Source: Pseudomonas graminis (GTDB taxonomy: Bacteria > Pseudomonadota > Gammaproteobacteria > Pseudomonadales > Pseudomonadaceae). Taken from it: a stretch of 64,000 nucleotides of DNA. How positions within the stretch are numbered: the first letter of the stretch is position 1; the number at the start of each line of letters is the position of its first letter. The stretch is taken from assembly GCF_900111735.1 (NCBI RefSeq), contig NZ_FOHW01000002.1, forward strand, positions 116,781 through 180,780, in the 5' to 3' direction. The notes under the pieces were generated by a model that searched no databases, had not been told where the DNA came from, and saw nothing but the letters and a program-made list of their open reading frames with translations. The translations under genes were made by a program, and so were the position numbers. Of the stretch, positions 50,832 to 60,506 are shown piece by piece.

Positions 50832-51953
50832 TTAGCCGCGGAAGTAACGTGGCGGAACGAAAGGAGTTTTCGTCACGTGCATCGGGACTTTCTTGCCGCG
50901 AACGATCGCCCATACCGGTGTTTCCAGTGCGGTAAAACCGGCGTCGACATAGCCCATTGCCAATGGCGCGCTCAACGTCGGGCCAAAGCCGCCGCTGCAG
51001 ACTTTCCCGATGGTCGTTCCCTCGGCGTCAACGATTTCAGCGCCTTCGCGCACCGGCGTACGTTCTTGTGGCAACAGGCCGACGCGTTTGCGCGCCGCAC
51101 CGCTCTGGTGCTGGGCAAAGATCTTCTCGGCACCTGGGAAACCGCCCGCACGCGCCCCGTCGGCGCGACGCGCCTTGGAAATCGCCCACAGCAGGCTGGC
51201 TTCGATCGGTGTGGTTTCGGTATTCATGTCGTGGCCATAGAGGCAAAGGCCAGCTTCCAGCCGCAGCGAGTCGCGCGCGCCCAGGCCGATCGGCGCCACT
51301 TCAGGCTCAGCGAGCAGTCGACGCGCCAGGGATTCTGCCTGATCCGCCGGCACTGAAATCTCGTAACCGTCTTCACCGGTGTAGCCTGAGCGGCTGATGT
51401 AGCAGTCGATGCCGTCGATCTTCGTCGAGGTGTACTGCATGAAAGTCATTTTCGCGACTTCCGGCGCCAGCCGCGCCAGTGCTGTGACAGCCTGCGGACC
51501 TTGCAGCGCAAGCAATGCGCGCTCGTCGAACAGCGGCGTGATCTCGCACTCGCTGCCAATGTGTTGCTGCAGGTGCGCCAGGTCATCGTTCTTGCAGGCC
51601 GCGTTGACCACCAGCATAAGCTGATCGTTGCCCAGATTGGCGACCATCAAGTCGTCGAGAATGCCGCCGTTGTCGTTGGTGAACATCGCGTAGCGCTGCA
51701 TGCCGACCGGCAGATCGATGATGTCCACCGGCACCAGGGTTTCCAGCGCTTTCGCGGCGTTCGCGCCGCTCAACAGGATCTGACCCATGTGCGAAACGTC
51801 AAACAAGCCGGCCTGATCGCGGGTGTGCAGGTGTTCTTTCATGACACCGGCAGGGTACTGAACAGGCATGTCGTAGCCGGCGAATTCAACCATCTTCGCG
51901 CCGAGTTCACGGTGCAGGGCGTTAAGCGGGGTCTTCAGCAATTCGGTGGTCAT
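50832..51953 (-). CDS. gcvT: Glycine cleavage T-protein, aminomethyltransferase GcvT
   Basis: Tetrahydrofolate-dependent aminomethyltransferase that releases ammonia from the H-protein-bound intermediate and forms 5,10-methylene-THF. 373 residues, with the folate-site block DQAGLFDVSHMGQI, SGYTGEDGYEI, and the C-terminal barrel ending in THVTKTPFVPPRYFRG-type sequence (VTKTPFVPPRYFRG). Last gene of gcvH-gcvP-sdaA-gcvT. 68 bases separate it from sdaA. Confidence 0.95.
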   Translation of the reverse strand: MTTELLKTPLNALHRELGAKMVEFAGYDMPVQYPAGVMKEHLHTRDQAGLFDVSHMGQILLSGANAAKALETLVPVDIIDLPVGMQRYAMFTNDNGGILDDLMVANLGNDQLMLVVNAACKNDDLAHLQQHIGSECEITPLFDERALLALQGPQAVTALARLAPEVAKMTFMQYTSTKIDGIDCYISRSGYTGEDGYEISVPADQAESLARRLLAEPEVAPIGLGARDSLRLEAGLCLYGHDMNTETTPIEASLLWAISKARRADGARAGGFPGAEKIFAQHQSGAARKRVGLLPQERTPVREGAEIVDAEGTTIGKVCSGGFGPTLSAPLAMGYVDAGFTALETPVWAIVRGKKVPMHVTKTPFVPPRYFRG

Positions 51954-52021
51954 GGGTCACTCCTTGAAAGCGGTTCCGGGTTCCCCGCGCGGGGCAGGGA
52001 CCCTATGAATGGGGGCTGATG

Positions 52022-53398
<1,377 letters not shown>

Positions 53399-53417
53399 GA
53401 TGGGGTTCCGGGAGGTG

Positions 53418-53503
53418 AAGCAGTAGCAAGCAGCAAGCTACAAGCCGCAAGAAAAAGCCGATCGGCTTTCACTTGTGGCTTGCGGCTAGAGGCTCGTGGC
53501 TTT
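53418..53503. repeat. Intergenic AAGC-type repeat between gcvP and sdaA
   Basis: AAGCAGTAGCAAGCAGCAAG runs into GCCGCAAG (53444-53451), which faces CTTGCGGC (53479-53486). The centre contains AAAGCCGATCGGCTTT. Same family as 17108-17205 and 23458-23525. On the minus strand AGCCGATCGGCT is followed by a T-rich run, so partial termination is possible. Confidence 0.75.
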
Positions 53504-53504
53504 T

Positions 53505-56363
53505 TTAAGCGTAGTCTTCGATGGACGGGCAGGCGCACACCAGGTTGCGGTCGCCGAACACGTTGTCGACACGACCGACCGGTGGCCAGTATTTGCCTTC
53601 GATCAACGACGCCACCGGGTACACGGCCTGCTCGCGGCTGTACGGATGATTCCATTCGCCCACCAGTTCAGCGGCGGTGTGCGGCGCGTTTTTCAGCGGG
53701 TTGTCGTCCTTGTCCAGCGCGCCGCTTTCGACCGCGCGGATTTCTTCGCGGATCTTGATCATCGCGTCGCAGAAGCGGTCCAGCTCCTCTTTCGATTCGC
53801 TTTCGGTCGGCTCGATCATCAACGTGCCTGCGACCGGGAAAGACATGGTCGGCGCGTGGAAGCCGAAGTCGATCAGGCGCTTGGCGACGTCATCGACGCT
53901 GATGCCGCTGGTTTCTTTCAGGGGGCGCAGGTCAAGAATGCATTCGTGGGCGACCAGGCCGTTGCTGCCGGTGTAGAGCACCGGGTAGTGCTCTTCCAGG
54001 CGACGGGAGATGTAGTTGGCATTGAGGATCGCCAGCTGCGAGGCGCGCTTGAGGCCTTCGCCGCCCATCATGCGAATGTACATCCAGGTGATCGGCAAGA
54101 TGCTCGCGCTGCCGAACGGTGCTGCGCAGACCGCGCCTTGCTTGCGTTCCATTCGGGCGTGGCCCGGCATGAATGCCGCCAGATGCGATTTGACGCCGAT
54201 CGGGCCAACGCCCGGGCCGCCGCCGCCGTGGGGAATGCAGAAAGTTTTGTGCAGGTTGAGGTGAGACACGTCGCCGCCGAACTTGCCCGGTGCGCAGAGG
54301 CCGACCATGGCGTTCATGTTGGCGCCATCGATGTACACCTGGCCGCCGTTGTCATGAACGATGCCGCAGATTTCGCGGATGCCTTCTTCGAACACGCCGT
54401 GGGTCGACGGATAGGTGATCATCAGGGCAGCGAGGTGTTCGCGGTGCTCGATGGCCTTGGCGCGCAGGTCTTCGATGTCGACGTTGCCGCGGGCATCGCA
54501 AGCGGTCACGACTACGCGCATGCCGGCCATGTTGGCGGTCGCCGGGTTGGTGCCGTGGGCCGACGATGGAATCAGGCAGATGTCGCGACGCTCATCGCCA
54601 CGGCTCTGGTGGTAAGCACGAATGGCCAAGAGGCCCGCGTACTCGCCCTGGGAACCAGCGTTCGGTTGCAGGGAGATCGCGTCATAACCGGTGGCGGCGC
54701 AGAGCATCGCTTCCAGTTCGTCGGTCAGTTGCTGGTATCCGGCGCTTTGATCGGCCGGGGCGAACGGGTGCAGGTTGCCGAACTCGGCCCAGGTCACCGG
54801 GATCATTTCGCTGGCGGCGTTGAGTTTCATGGTGCACGAGCCCAGCGGGATCATCGTGCGGTCCAGCGCCAGGTCCTTGTCCGCGAGGCGACGCAGGTAG
54901 CGCATCAGCTCGGTTTCGGAGTGGTAACGGTTGAATACCGGGTGGCTGAGAATCGCCGACTGGCGTTTTAGCTCGGCGGGCAGGCGCGCTTCGACGCTGT
55001 CGGCCAGCGCGGTGAAGTCAGGCACGGCCTGGCCTTCAGCCGCGAAGAGGGACCACAGGACTTCGACGTCGGCTTGCTTGGTGGTTTCGTCCAGCGAAAC
55101 GCCCAGGCGCTCGGCATCTACTTCACGCAGGTTGATCTCGTGGGCTCGGGCCTTGGCGTGCAGGTCGGCCGTTTTGGCGCCGGTGTTCAGGGTGATGCTG
55201 TCGAAGAAGAAGGACTGCTCGGCCTTCAAGCCCAGCTGGCTCAGGCCCTCGGCGAAAATCGCGGTCAGGTGATGCACGCGGTTGGCGATACGGGTCAGGC
55301 CGCGTGGGCCGTGGTACACGGCGTACATGCTGGCGATGTTGGCGAGCAGCACCTGCGCGGTGCAGATGTTGCTGGTGGCCTTCTCGCGACGAATGTGTTG
55401 CTCGCGGGTTTGCATGGCCAGACGCAGGGCGGTCTTGCCGAAGCGGTCGATGGACACACCGACCAGTCGCCCGGGCATGTCGCGCTTGTAGGCGTCGCGG
55501 GTGGAGAAGTAGGCCGCGTGCGGACCACCGAAACCCAGCGGCACGCCGAAGCGTTGCGCACTGCCGATGGCCACGTCAGCGCCAAACTCGCCCGGTGGGG
55601 TGAGCAGGGTCAGGGCCAGCAGGTCGGCGGCCACGGCGACCAGAGCGTTGGCGGCATGGAAGCGCTCGACCAGTTCGCGGTAGTCGAACACGTCGCCATT
55701 GCTGGCAGGGTACTGCAGCAGCGCGCCGAAGAACTCGCTGACGTCGGTCAGTTGAGCGTCGTCCCCAACGACCACTTCAATCCCCAGCGGCTCGGCGCGG
55801 GTTTGCAGCACGTCGAGGGTTTGCGGGTGGCAATGGGCGGAGGCGAAGAACTTGTTGCTGCTCTTGTTCTTGCTCAGGCGTTTGCAGAAGGTCATGGCTT
55901 CGGCGGCGGCGGTCGCTTCGTCGAGCAGCGAGGCGTTGGCGATCGGCAGGCCGGTCAGGTCGCTGATCAGGGTCTGGAAGTTCAGCAGCGACTCCAGACG
56001 GCCTTGGGAAATCTCCGGCTGATACGGTGTGTAAGCGGTGTACCAGGCCGGGTTTTCCAGCAGGTTGCGCAGGATCGGCGCCGGCGTGTGAGTGTTGTAG
56101 TAACCCTGGCCGATGTAGGTTTTGAACAGCTGATTCTTGTCGGCGATGGCTTTGATGTCGGCGAGCGCGTCGGCTTCGCTTTGCCCGGCGGACAAGCCGA
56201 GAACGCTGGTGCCCTTGATGGATTCAGGGATGACGCTGGCGGTCAGCGCGTCGAGGGAGTCATAGCCCAGGGTGGTGAGCATGGCTTTCTCATCAGCGGC
56301 ACGCGGGCCGATGTGGCGGGCGATGAACTCGTTGGCGGTGCTCAATTCAATACGGTCAGTCAT
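53505..56363 (-). CDS. gcvP: Glycine dehydrogenase (decarboxylating) GcvP
   Basis: PLP-dependent P-protein of the glycine cleavage system: decarboxylates glycine and passes the aminomethyl group to the lipoyl arm of GcvH. The PLP lysine is in [18 protein letters not shown] (Lys about residue 704). 952 residues, a single-chain P-protein of normal size. It is followed by sdaA and preceded by gcvH with a 10-base gap. All expected blocks (start [20 protein letters not shown]) are present. Confidence 0.97.
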   Translation of the reverse strand: MTDRIELSTANEFIARHIGPRAADEKAMLTTLGYDSLDALTASVIPESIKGTSVLGLSAGQSEADALADIKAIADKNQLFKTYIGQGYYNTHTPAPILRNLLENPAWYTAYTPYQPEISQGRLESLLNFQTLISDLTGLPIANASLLDEATAAAEAMTFCKRLSKNKSSNKFFASAHCHPQTLDVLQTRAEPLGIEVVVGDDAQLTDVSEFFGALLQYPASNGDVFDYRELVERFHAANALVAVAADLLALTLLTPPGEFGADVAIGSAQRFGVPLGFGGPHAAYFSTRDAYKRDMPGRLVGVSIDRFGKTALRLAMQTREQHIRREKATSNICTAQVLLANIASMYAVYHGPRGLTRIANRVHHLTAIFAEGLSQLGLKAEQSFFFDSITLNTGAKTADLHAKARAHEINLREVDAERLGVSLDETTKQADVEVLWSLFAAEGQAVPDFTALADSVEARLPAELKRQSAILSHPVFNRYHSETELMRYLRRLADKDLALDRTMIPLGSCTMKLNAASEMIPVTWAEFGNLHPFAPADQSAGYQQLTDELEAMLCAATGYDAISLQPNAGSQGEYAGLLAIRAYHQSRGDERRDICLIPSSAHGTNPATANMAGMRVVVTACDARGNVDIEDLRAKAIEHREHLAALMITYPSTHGVFEEGIREICGIVHDNGGQVYIDGANMNAMVGLCAPGKFGGDVSHLNLHKTFCIPHGGGGPGVGPIGVKSHLAAFMPGHARMERKQGAVCAAPFGSASILPITWMYIRMMGGEGLKRASQLAILNANYISRRLEEHYPVLYTGSNGLVAHECILDLRPLKETSGISVDDVAKRLIDFGFHAPTMSFPVAGTLMIEPTESESKEELDRFCDAMIKIREEIRAVESGALDKDDNPLKNAPHTAAELVGEWNHPYSREQAVYPVASLIEGKYWPPVGRVDNVFGDRNLVCACPSIEDYA

Positions 56364-56373
56364 TGCGCGCTCC

Positions 56374-56757
56374 TCAGGCTTCGGCGTTGGCTTTGATCAG
56401 ACGATCATAGGCGTCTTGAGTCAGCAGTTGGCCGACAGCGTCGGGATTGGAAGGAATAAAGCGGAAAAACCAACCCTGGCCGAGGGGATCTTCGTTGACC
56501 AGTTCGGGGTTGGCGTCCAGCGCGGGATTGGTTTCGACGACTTCGCCATCGAGGGGCATGTACACGCCGCTGGCGGCTTTGACCGATTCGACGGTGGCCG
56601 CTTCGGCGCCTTTGTCGTAGGACTGCAGCTCCGGCAGTTGCACGAAAACCACGTCACCCAGTGCGTCCTGCGCAAAGGCGGTGATGCCGACTGTAACGCT
56701 GCCGTCCGTTTCGGCGCGCAGCCACTCATGGTCTTCGGTAAAACGCAACTCGCTCAT
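56374..56757 (-). CDS. gcvH: Glycine cleavage H-protein GcvH
   Basis: 127-residue lipoyl carrier protein that shuttles the aminomethyl group between GcvP, GcvT and the L-protein. The lipoylation lysine lies in the block [18 protein letters not shown] (about residue 60). I choose the ATG at 56757; a longer frame upstream is non-coding. First gene of gcvH-gcvP-sdaA-gcvT, downstream of an RpoN-type promoter. Confidence 0.97.
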   Translation of the reverse strand: MSELRFTEDHEWLRAETDGSVTVGITAFAQDALGDVVFVQLPELQSYDKGAEAATVESVKAASGVYMPLDGEVVETNPALDANPELVNEDPLGQGWFFRFIPSNPDAVGQLLTQDAYDRLIKANAEA

Positions 56758-56815
56758 GGAATCTCCCCAGATGGTAAATCGCCCGTTATGCCCGGGCGTG
56801 ATGGAGGGAGTGCAT

Positions 56816-56831
56816 AGCAAGTTTGCGGCCA
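56816..56831 (-). promoter_or_regulatory. Sigma-54-type promoter of gcvHP-sdaA-gcvT
   Basis: On the minus strand TGGCCGCAAACTTGCT (56831-56816) has GG and GC with 10 bases between, agreeing with TGGCACG-N4-TTGCW. The inferred start is near 56805, about 48 bases before gcvH. This fits control by an RpoN-dependent activator such as the one encoded next door. Confidence 0.75.
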
Positions 56832-56896
56832 AGGTGCGCAGGGGCGCGGAAACGTTGGGCGGTGGCGATAGGAGCAGTGGGTGCGTTAAGAGCTGC

Positions 56897-57006
56897 TGGA
56901 ACGAAATCGATACGCAAATAGGGTGCATGGGTGGGCTGGGCCTAGGGCCGCGGCACCGGGTATCGACGTTGAGCGACCGGAATGATTTCGATACGGTGTT
57001 TCGATA
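56897..57006 (-). promoter_or_regulatory. Candidate GcsR operator sites
   Basis: On the minus strand TATCGATTTCGTTCCA (56912-56897) and TATCGAAATCATTCCG (56993-56978) share TATCGA-N4-rTTCCr; a third, TATCGAAACACCGTAT (57006-56991), shares the left half. They lie about 90-200 bases upstream of the inferred start, where RpoN activators bind. The right half resembles the GTTCCG half I recall for P. aeruginosa GcsR. Assignment is inference. Confidence 0.5.
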
Positions 57007-57035
57007 TCGTGCCAGGGATCGCGTTGAATGCGATT

Positions 57036-57123
57036 TGTAGGAGCCGGCTTGCTGGCGAACCCGTTGTTGACGGTCAAAGTATCTGTGGATGTTAGACCCA
57101 TTCGCCAGCAAGCCTGCTCCTAC
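57036..57123. repeat. REP/REPIN inverted pair, GCTTGCTGGCGAA variant
   Basis: TGTAGGAGCCGGCTTGCTGG at the left faces CCAGCAAGCCTGCTCCTACG at the right with one mismatch. It lies between the gcsR stop and the gcvH operators and is the same variant as 49493-49574. Confidence 0.85.
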
Positions 57124-57188
57124 GGACGCATTTCTTCCCAGCCCGGCGTCGTGCAGCACTTGACGTGAGGCCCACACAGACCTGCGTC

Positions 57189-58697
57189 TCAAGCTTTGCC
57201 GGGAATACCGTACTTGCGCAACCGATGGGCGATCGCGGTGTGTGATGTTTGCAGCCGCGCGGCCAGTTGCCGCGTCGAGGGATACTGGCTGTAGAGCTTC
57301 TCCAGCAGCGACTTTTCAAAATCCTCGACCGCACCTTCCAGGCTTTCGACTTCGCCATCACTGCCCCTTGCCACCGACGTGCCGGCGATGTCGAGGTCGC
57401 CGATGTCGACCTGCGAGCTGTCGCAAATGGCCGCTGCGCGGAAGATCACGTTCTGCAACTGGCGCACGTTGCCCGGCCAGCGGTTCCCAAGCAGGGCAGG
57501 GTACGTAGTCGGTGCAAGGCGGCAGACCGGTCGCTGAATCTGCGTGCAGGCCTGTTCCATGAAATAGCGCGCCAGCATCAGGATGTCCTGACCGCGTTCA
57601 CGTAGCGGCGGCACGTCCAGATTGAGCACGTTCAGGCGATAGAACAGGTCTTCGCGAAAGGTGCCTTCGGCGACCATTTTCTCCAGATCACGATGGGTGG
57701 CACTCAAGATGCGCACGTTGACCTGCACTTCCTTATCGCCGCCGACCCGCCGAAAGCTGCCGTCGTTGAGAAAGCGCAGCAGTTTGGCCTGCAGATACGG
57801 CGACATCTCGCCGATCTCGTCGAGAAACACGGTGCCTTTGTTGGCGAGTTCCATCAGCCCCGGTTTGCCGCCCCGCTGCGCACCGGTAAAGGCGCCGGGG
57901 GCGTAGCCGAACAGTTCGCTTTCGGCGAGGTTCTCCGGCAGCGCCGCGCAGTTCAGCGCGAGAAAAGGCGCTCCATTGCGCGCGCTCACGGCATGACACG
58001 CCCGCGCCACCAGTTCCTTGCCCGTACCGGTTTCGCCCTGAATCAGCAGCGGCGCATCCAGTGCCGCGACCCGTTGTGCGCGGGCTTTAAGCGTGCGAAT
58101 CGGCGCGGAATCGCCCAGCAGCGCATCGAAACCTTCGGCATGATCGTGGTGCAGTGCCGACAGGCGTTCGCCAATCCGGCTTGGCTGATAAAGGGTCAGC
58201 AATGCGCCCGCATCGGTGATCGGCGTCGCGTCCAGCAGCAAGGCCTCGCCATTCAGAGTCACTTCGCGCAGTGGCAGACGAAAGCCGTTTTCCAGCAGCG
58301 CCGATTGCAGGCCTGCATCGGAAAATAGTTCGCCAATCGACTCGCCCGCGGGTTCCCGGCCATACAGCGCAACCAGCGCCGGGTTTGCCAGTAACACATG
58401 GCCGGCGCTGTCGAGGGCAAGCACCGGGTCGGTCATTGCTGCCAGCAGGGCATCGAGTTGCAGGTGACGGCGCTGGCCGGGAAGGATGTCGACCACCGTG
58501 ATCGCTTCGACACCGCGCACGCGAAACAGCCGGTCCTTGAGTTCTTCAAGCACGTCATGGCTCAGCGTCGGTGCATCGATATAGACGTTGGGCGGGACCA
58601 TTTCCACGGCATCGAGGTTCAGGTTGCGCGCGCCGAGGATGGCCAGTACTTCCTGGGTGATGCCGACGCGGTCAATGAACGTGACGTGAATGCGCAT
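57189..58697 (-). CDS. gcsR: GcsR-like RpoN-dependent transcriptional activator (TyrR family)
   Basis: 502-residue enhancer-binding protein: N-terminal ACT domain ([20 protein letters not shown], residues 1-75), a PAS-like region (about 78-190), an AAA+ domain with Walker A GETGTGKE (220s) and GAFTGA, and a C-terminal helix-turn-helix ([20 protein letters not shown]). Both the GAFTGA loop and the Walker motifs required for RpoN activation are intact. It lies just upstream of gcvH on the same strand. P. aeruginosa GcsR activates the same kind of gcv operon in response to glycine; PhhR is the alternative, but the neighbourhood favours GcsR. Confidence 0.87.
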   Translation of the reverse strand: MRIHVTFIDRVGITQEVLAILGARNLNLDAVEMVPPNVYIDAPTLSHDVLEELKDRLFRVRGVEAITVVDILPGQRRHLQLDALLAAMTDPVLALDSAGHVLLANPALVALYGREPAGESIGELFSDAGLQSALLENGFRLPLREVTLNGEALLLDATPITDAGALLTLYQPSRIGERLSALHHDHAEGFDALLGDSAPIRTLKARAQRVAALDAPLLIQGETGTGKELVARACHAVSARNGAPFLALNCAALPENLAESELFGYAPGAFTGAQRGGKPGLMELANKGTVFLDEIGEMSPYLQAKLLRFLNDGSFRRVGGDKEVQVNVRILSATHRDLEKMVAEGTFREDLFYRLNVLNLDVPPLRERGQDILMLARYFMEQACTQIQRPVCRLAPTTYPALLGNRWPGNVRQLQNVIFRAAAICDSSQVDIGDLDIAGTSVARGSDGEVESLEGAVEDFEKSLLEKLYSQYPSTRQLAARLQTSHTAIAHRLRKYGIPGKA

Positions 58698-58783
58698 GGG
58701 GAGGGAAAGGGTTCGCGGGAGTGAGGGAGACGATTATGCCAGTAATCGCATCGCCCATCCCGAGACCGTGAAAGAGCGCCTGG

Positions 58784-59134
58784 CTATTCCAGATGTTCCG
58801 GCTTCACGGGATCACCTGACTTCATGTCGAGCTTGTGGCGGATGTCTTCGAACATCTGGTCGTATCCACCGTGCATCGCATGCAGGTCGGTGGTTCTCGG
58901 CAGGCCATGCTTCTCCAGTCTGCGCGAGGCCTCGCTGGCGAAGTTGTAGGCCTTGTCCTTGGGCAGTTCGAACGTTTCATTGACCGCCTGGCCATTGACG
59001 TCGCCTTCCAGGGTGAACTGCATGCCCTGACCCGAATCGGTCTGGCTGACCTCATAGCGGATATGAAGATCGTAGCCGACGTCGTGTGGTTGCAGAGCGG
59101 GGTGGACGATGTGCAGATGACCTGGCTCGAACAT
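58784..59134 (-). CDS. DUF5064-type conserved protein
   Basis: 116 residues, soluble, with no signal peptide. FEPGHLHIVHPALQPHDVGY at the front and FTLEGDVNGQAVNETFELP are the recognisable blocks; I associate it with the pseudomonad DUF5064 family. No catalytic motif. Start: ATG at 59134, with a GGAGCCATCGCC-type site; a longer upstream frame enters the flanking REP pair. Function unknown. Confidence 0.7.
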   Translation of the reverse strand: MFEPGHLHIVHPALQPHDVGYDLHIRYEVSQTDSGQGMQFTLEGDVNGQAVNETFELPKDKAYNFASEASRRLEKHGLPRTTDLHAMHGGYDQMFEDIRHKLDMKSGDPVKPEHLE

Positions 59135-59222
59135 GGCGATGGCTCCTGAAGAAGGTGGTGAACGTAAGAGGACAGACCCATGGGGCCGCCTCGGGTTCAG
59201 GCTCATATGCCGAGTGCTGTTT

Positions 59223-59316
59223 GTGGGACCGGCTTCAGCCGGGAAGGCGTCAGGTGTCACGCCCCAGGATTGAGGACGTTCAAACCGGCCTCTTCGCGGC
59301 TGAAGCCGGTCCTACA
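59223..59316. repeat. REP/REPIN inverted pair, GGCTTCAGCCG variant
   Basis: TGTGGGACCGGCTTCAGCCG on the left faces CGGCTGAAGCCGGTCCTACA on the right. Its core (GGCTTCAGCCG) is a third sub-type. It sits between the YbaN-like and DUF5064 genes. Confidence 0.85.
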
Positions 59317-59318
59317 CC

Positions 59319-59723
59319 TCACTTTTCCGGCTGAACCTGCGAAGGCTCAGGCCGTGACCAGATCCACAGATTGACCAGCACCATGCCGGCCACCGCGAAG
59401 TAGATCCACCAATTGTGTTTCAGCACCACCAGCATCATGACCGCGCAGATCAGCATGGTGACCGTGGCGCTGATCTTGGCCTTGCGCGCAATCATCTTGC
59501 CGTTTCGCCAGTTGCTCAGCATCGGTCCGAACACCCGATGATTCTCGAGCCACGCGCTCAGGCGCGGCGAGCTACGCGTCGCCGCCCATGCCGCCAGCAG
59601 AATGAATTCGGTGGTGGGCAGGCCCGGAATGAAAATCGCGATGATGCCGATCGTCAGGCTCACATAGGCGAGGATGCCAAACAGGATGCGGGACAGTTTG
59701 CTGCCGGGTGGAGTACTGGTCAT
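59319..59723 (-). CDS. YbaN/DUF454 family membrane protein
   Basis: 134-residue small inner-membrane protein with three hydrophobic segments: about 13-34 (ILFGILAYVSLTIGIIAIFI), 78-97 and 102-124. The conserved GLPTTEFILLAAWAATRSSPRL and NHRVFGPMLSNWR blocks match DUF454 (YbaN). Genes of this family often sit next to heme oxygenases in pseudomonads, as here. No function is established; a role in iron or heme handling is only inferred from position. Confidence 0.85.
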   Translation of the reverse strand: MTSTPPGSKLSRILFGILAYVSLTIGIIAIFIPGLPTTEFILLAAWAATRSSPRLSAWLENHRVFGPMLSNWRNGKMIARKAKISATVTMLICAVMMLVVLKHNWWIYFAVAGMVLVNLWIWSRPEPSQVQPEK

Positions 59724-59817
59724 GGTCTCGGTAATGCAGAGTGAGCAGGTGTTGCGGGATTTTCACGTCCCGCAAAAGGCGCTCAGCTTATCAGTGCCGG
59801 GCGCAAAAGGCCCGGTA

Positions 59818-60417
59818 TCAGGCGGGTTCCGCTTCGGGCGTGGGGGCATAAGCGTGTTGCAGCAGAGCGTTAAAACGTTCGAAGGCCGCCACCGCACCGC
59901 GGTCTATCTCGAGCTCCTGCTCGGCGTTGAACGGTAGATCATCAATGATCCGGATGAAGCGTTTCCAGCCGTCGGCGCGACCGCCTGACGGTTCACCCAG
60001 ATGGCGGGCGCCGAACGTCTCGTTGAGGTTCAAGGCCACGGCGCGCTTGATCAGAAAGGCGGCGCCCAGCTTCGAGCCCTCCGAGACAAACAGCCAGCCC
60101 AATGCTTCGGCAAGGCTGGGCCCATCGACGGCACCCGCGACAGGGGCAGGTATGCCAGCCTCAAGATCAAGCAGATCGGCCTTGGCCTGTTCGGCGCGGC
60201 ATCGGTCAGGCAGGTCGGCAATCAGCTCGACCAACTGCGGGTGCGTGTACAGCTTCTTCAGCTCTTCCTGAAACAGGTATTGGGCGCTGAGGAATCGCCT
60301 GTAGCTGGCTAGCGTTTCGAACGGCGCGTTGGCTTTCACCGCCTTGTCCAGTTGTTCATGGGGAGCATGGGTGATCTGGTTCAGTCGTTGCGAGCGACGA
60401 ATCGAGTTGTCGGTCAT
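59818..60417 (-). CDS. hemO: Heme oxygenase (HemO/PigA type)
   Basis: 199-residue cytosolic enzyme that opens heme to biliverdin, CO and iron. The proximal histidine is H20 in THAPHEQLD and the distal-helix block LFVSEGSKLGAAFL is present. It has no signal peptide. The ATG at 60417 follows AAGGAAG. A GCCGGGC-type hairpin (59796-59815) lies after the stop. It lies in line with the heme receptor and would let the cell use imported heme as iron. Confidence 0.9.
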   Translation of the reverse strand: MTDNSIRRSQRLNQITHAPHEQLDKAVKANAPFETLASYRRFLSAQYLFQEELKKLYTHPQLVELIADLPDRCRAEQAKADLLDLEAGIPAPVAGAVDGPSLAEALGWLFVSEGSKLGAAFLIKRAVALNLNETFGARHLGEPSGGRADGWKRFIRIIDDLPFNAEQELEIDRGAVAAFERFNALLQHAYAPTPEAEPA

Positions 60418-60506
60418 GGGTCTTCCTTGGAAATGGGGCGCTTGTTAACAAGACGAACGAGCGTTGCAGGCGCGTAAAAAAATCACGCTCCTGCAACGGG
60501 GAACGG

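Noticed and set aside
56758..56805. Glycine riboswitch before gcvH
   Set aside because: The leader from the inferred RpoN start is only about 48 nt, too short for the known glycine aptamers.
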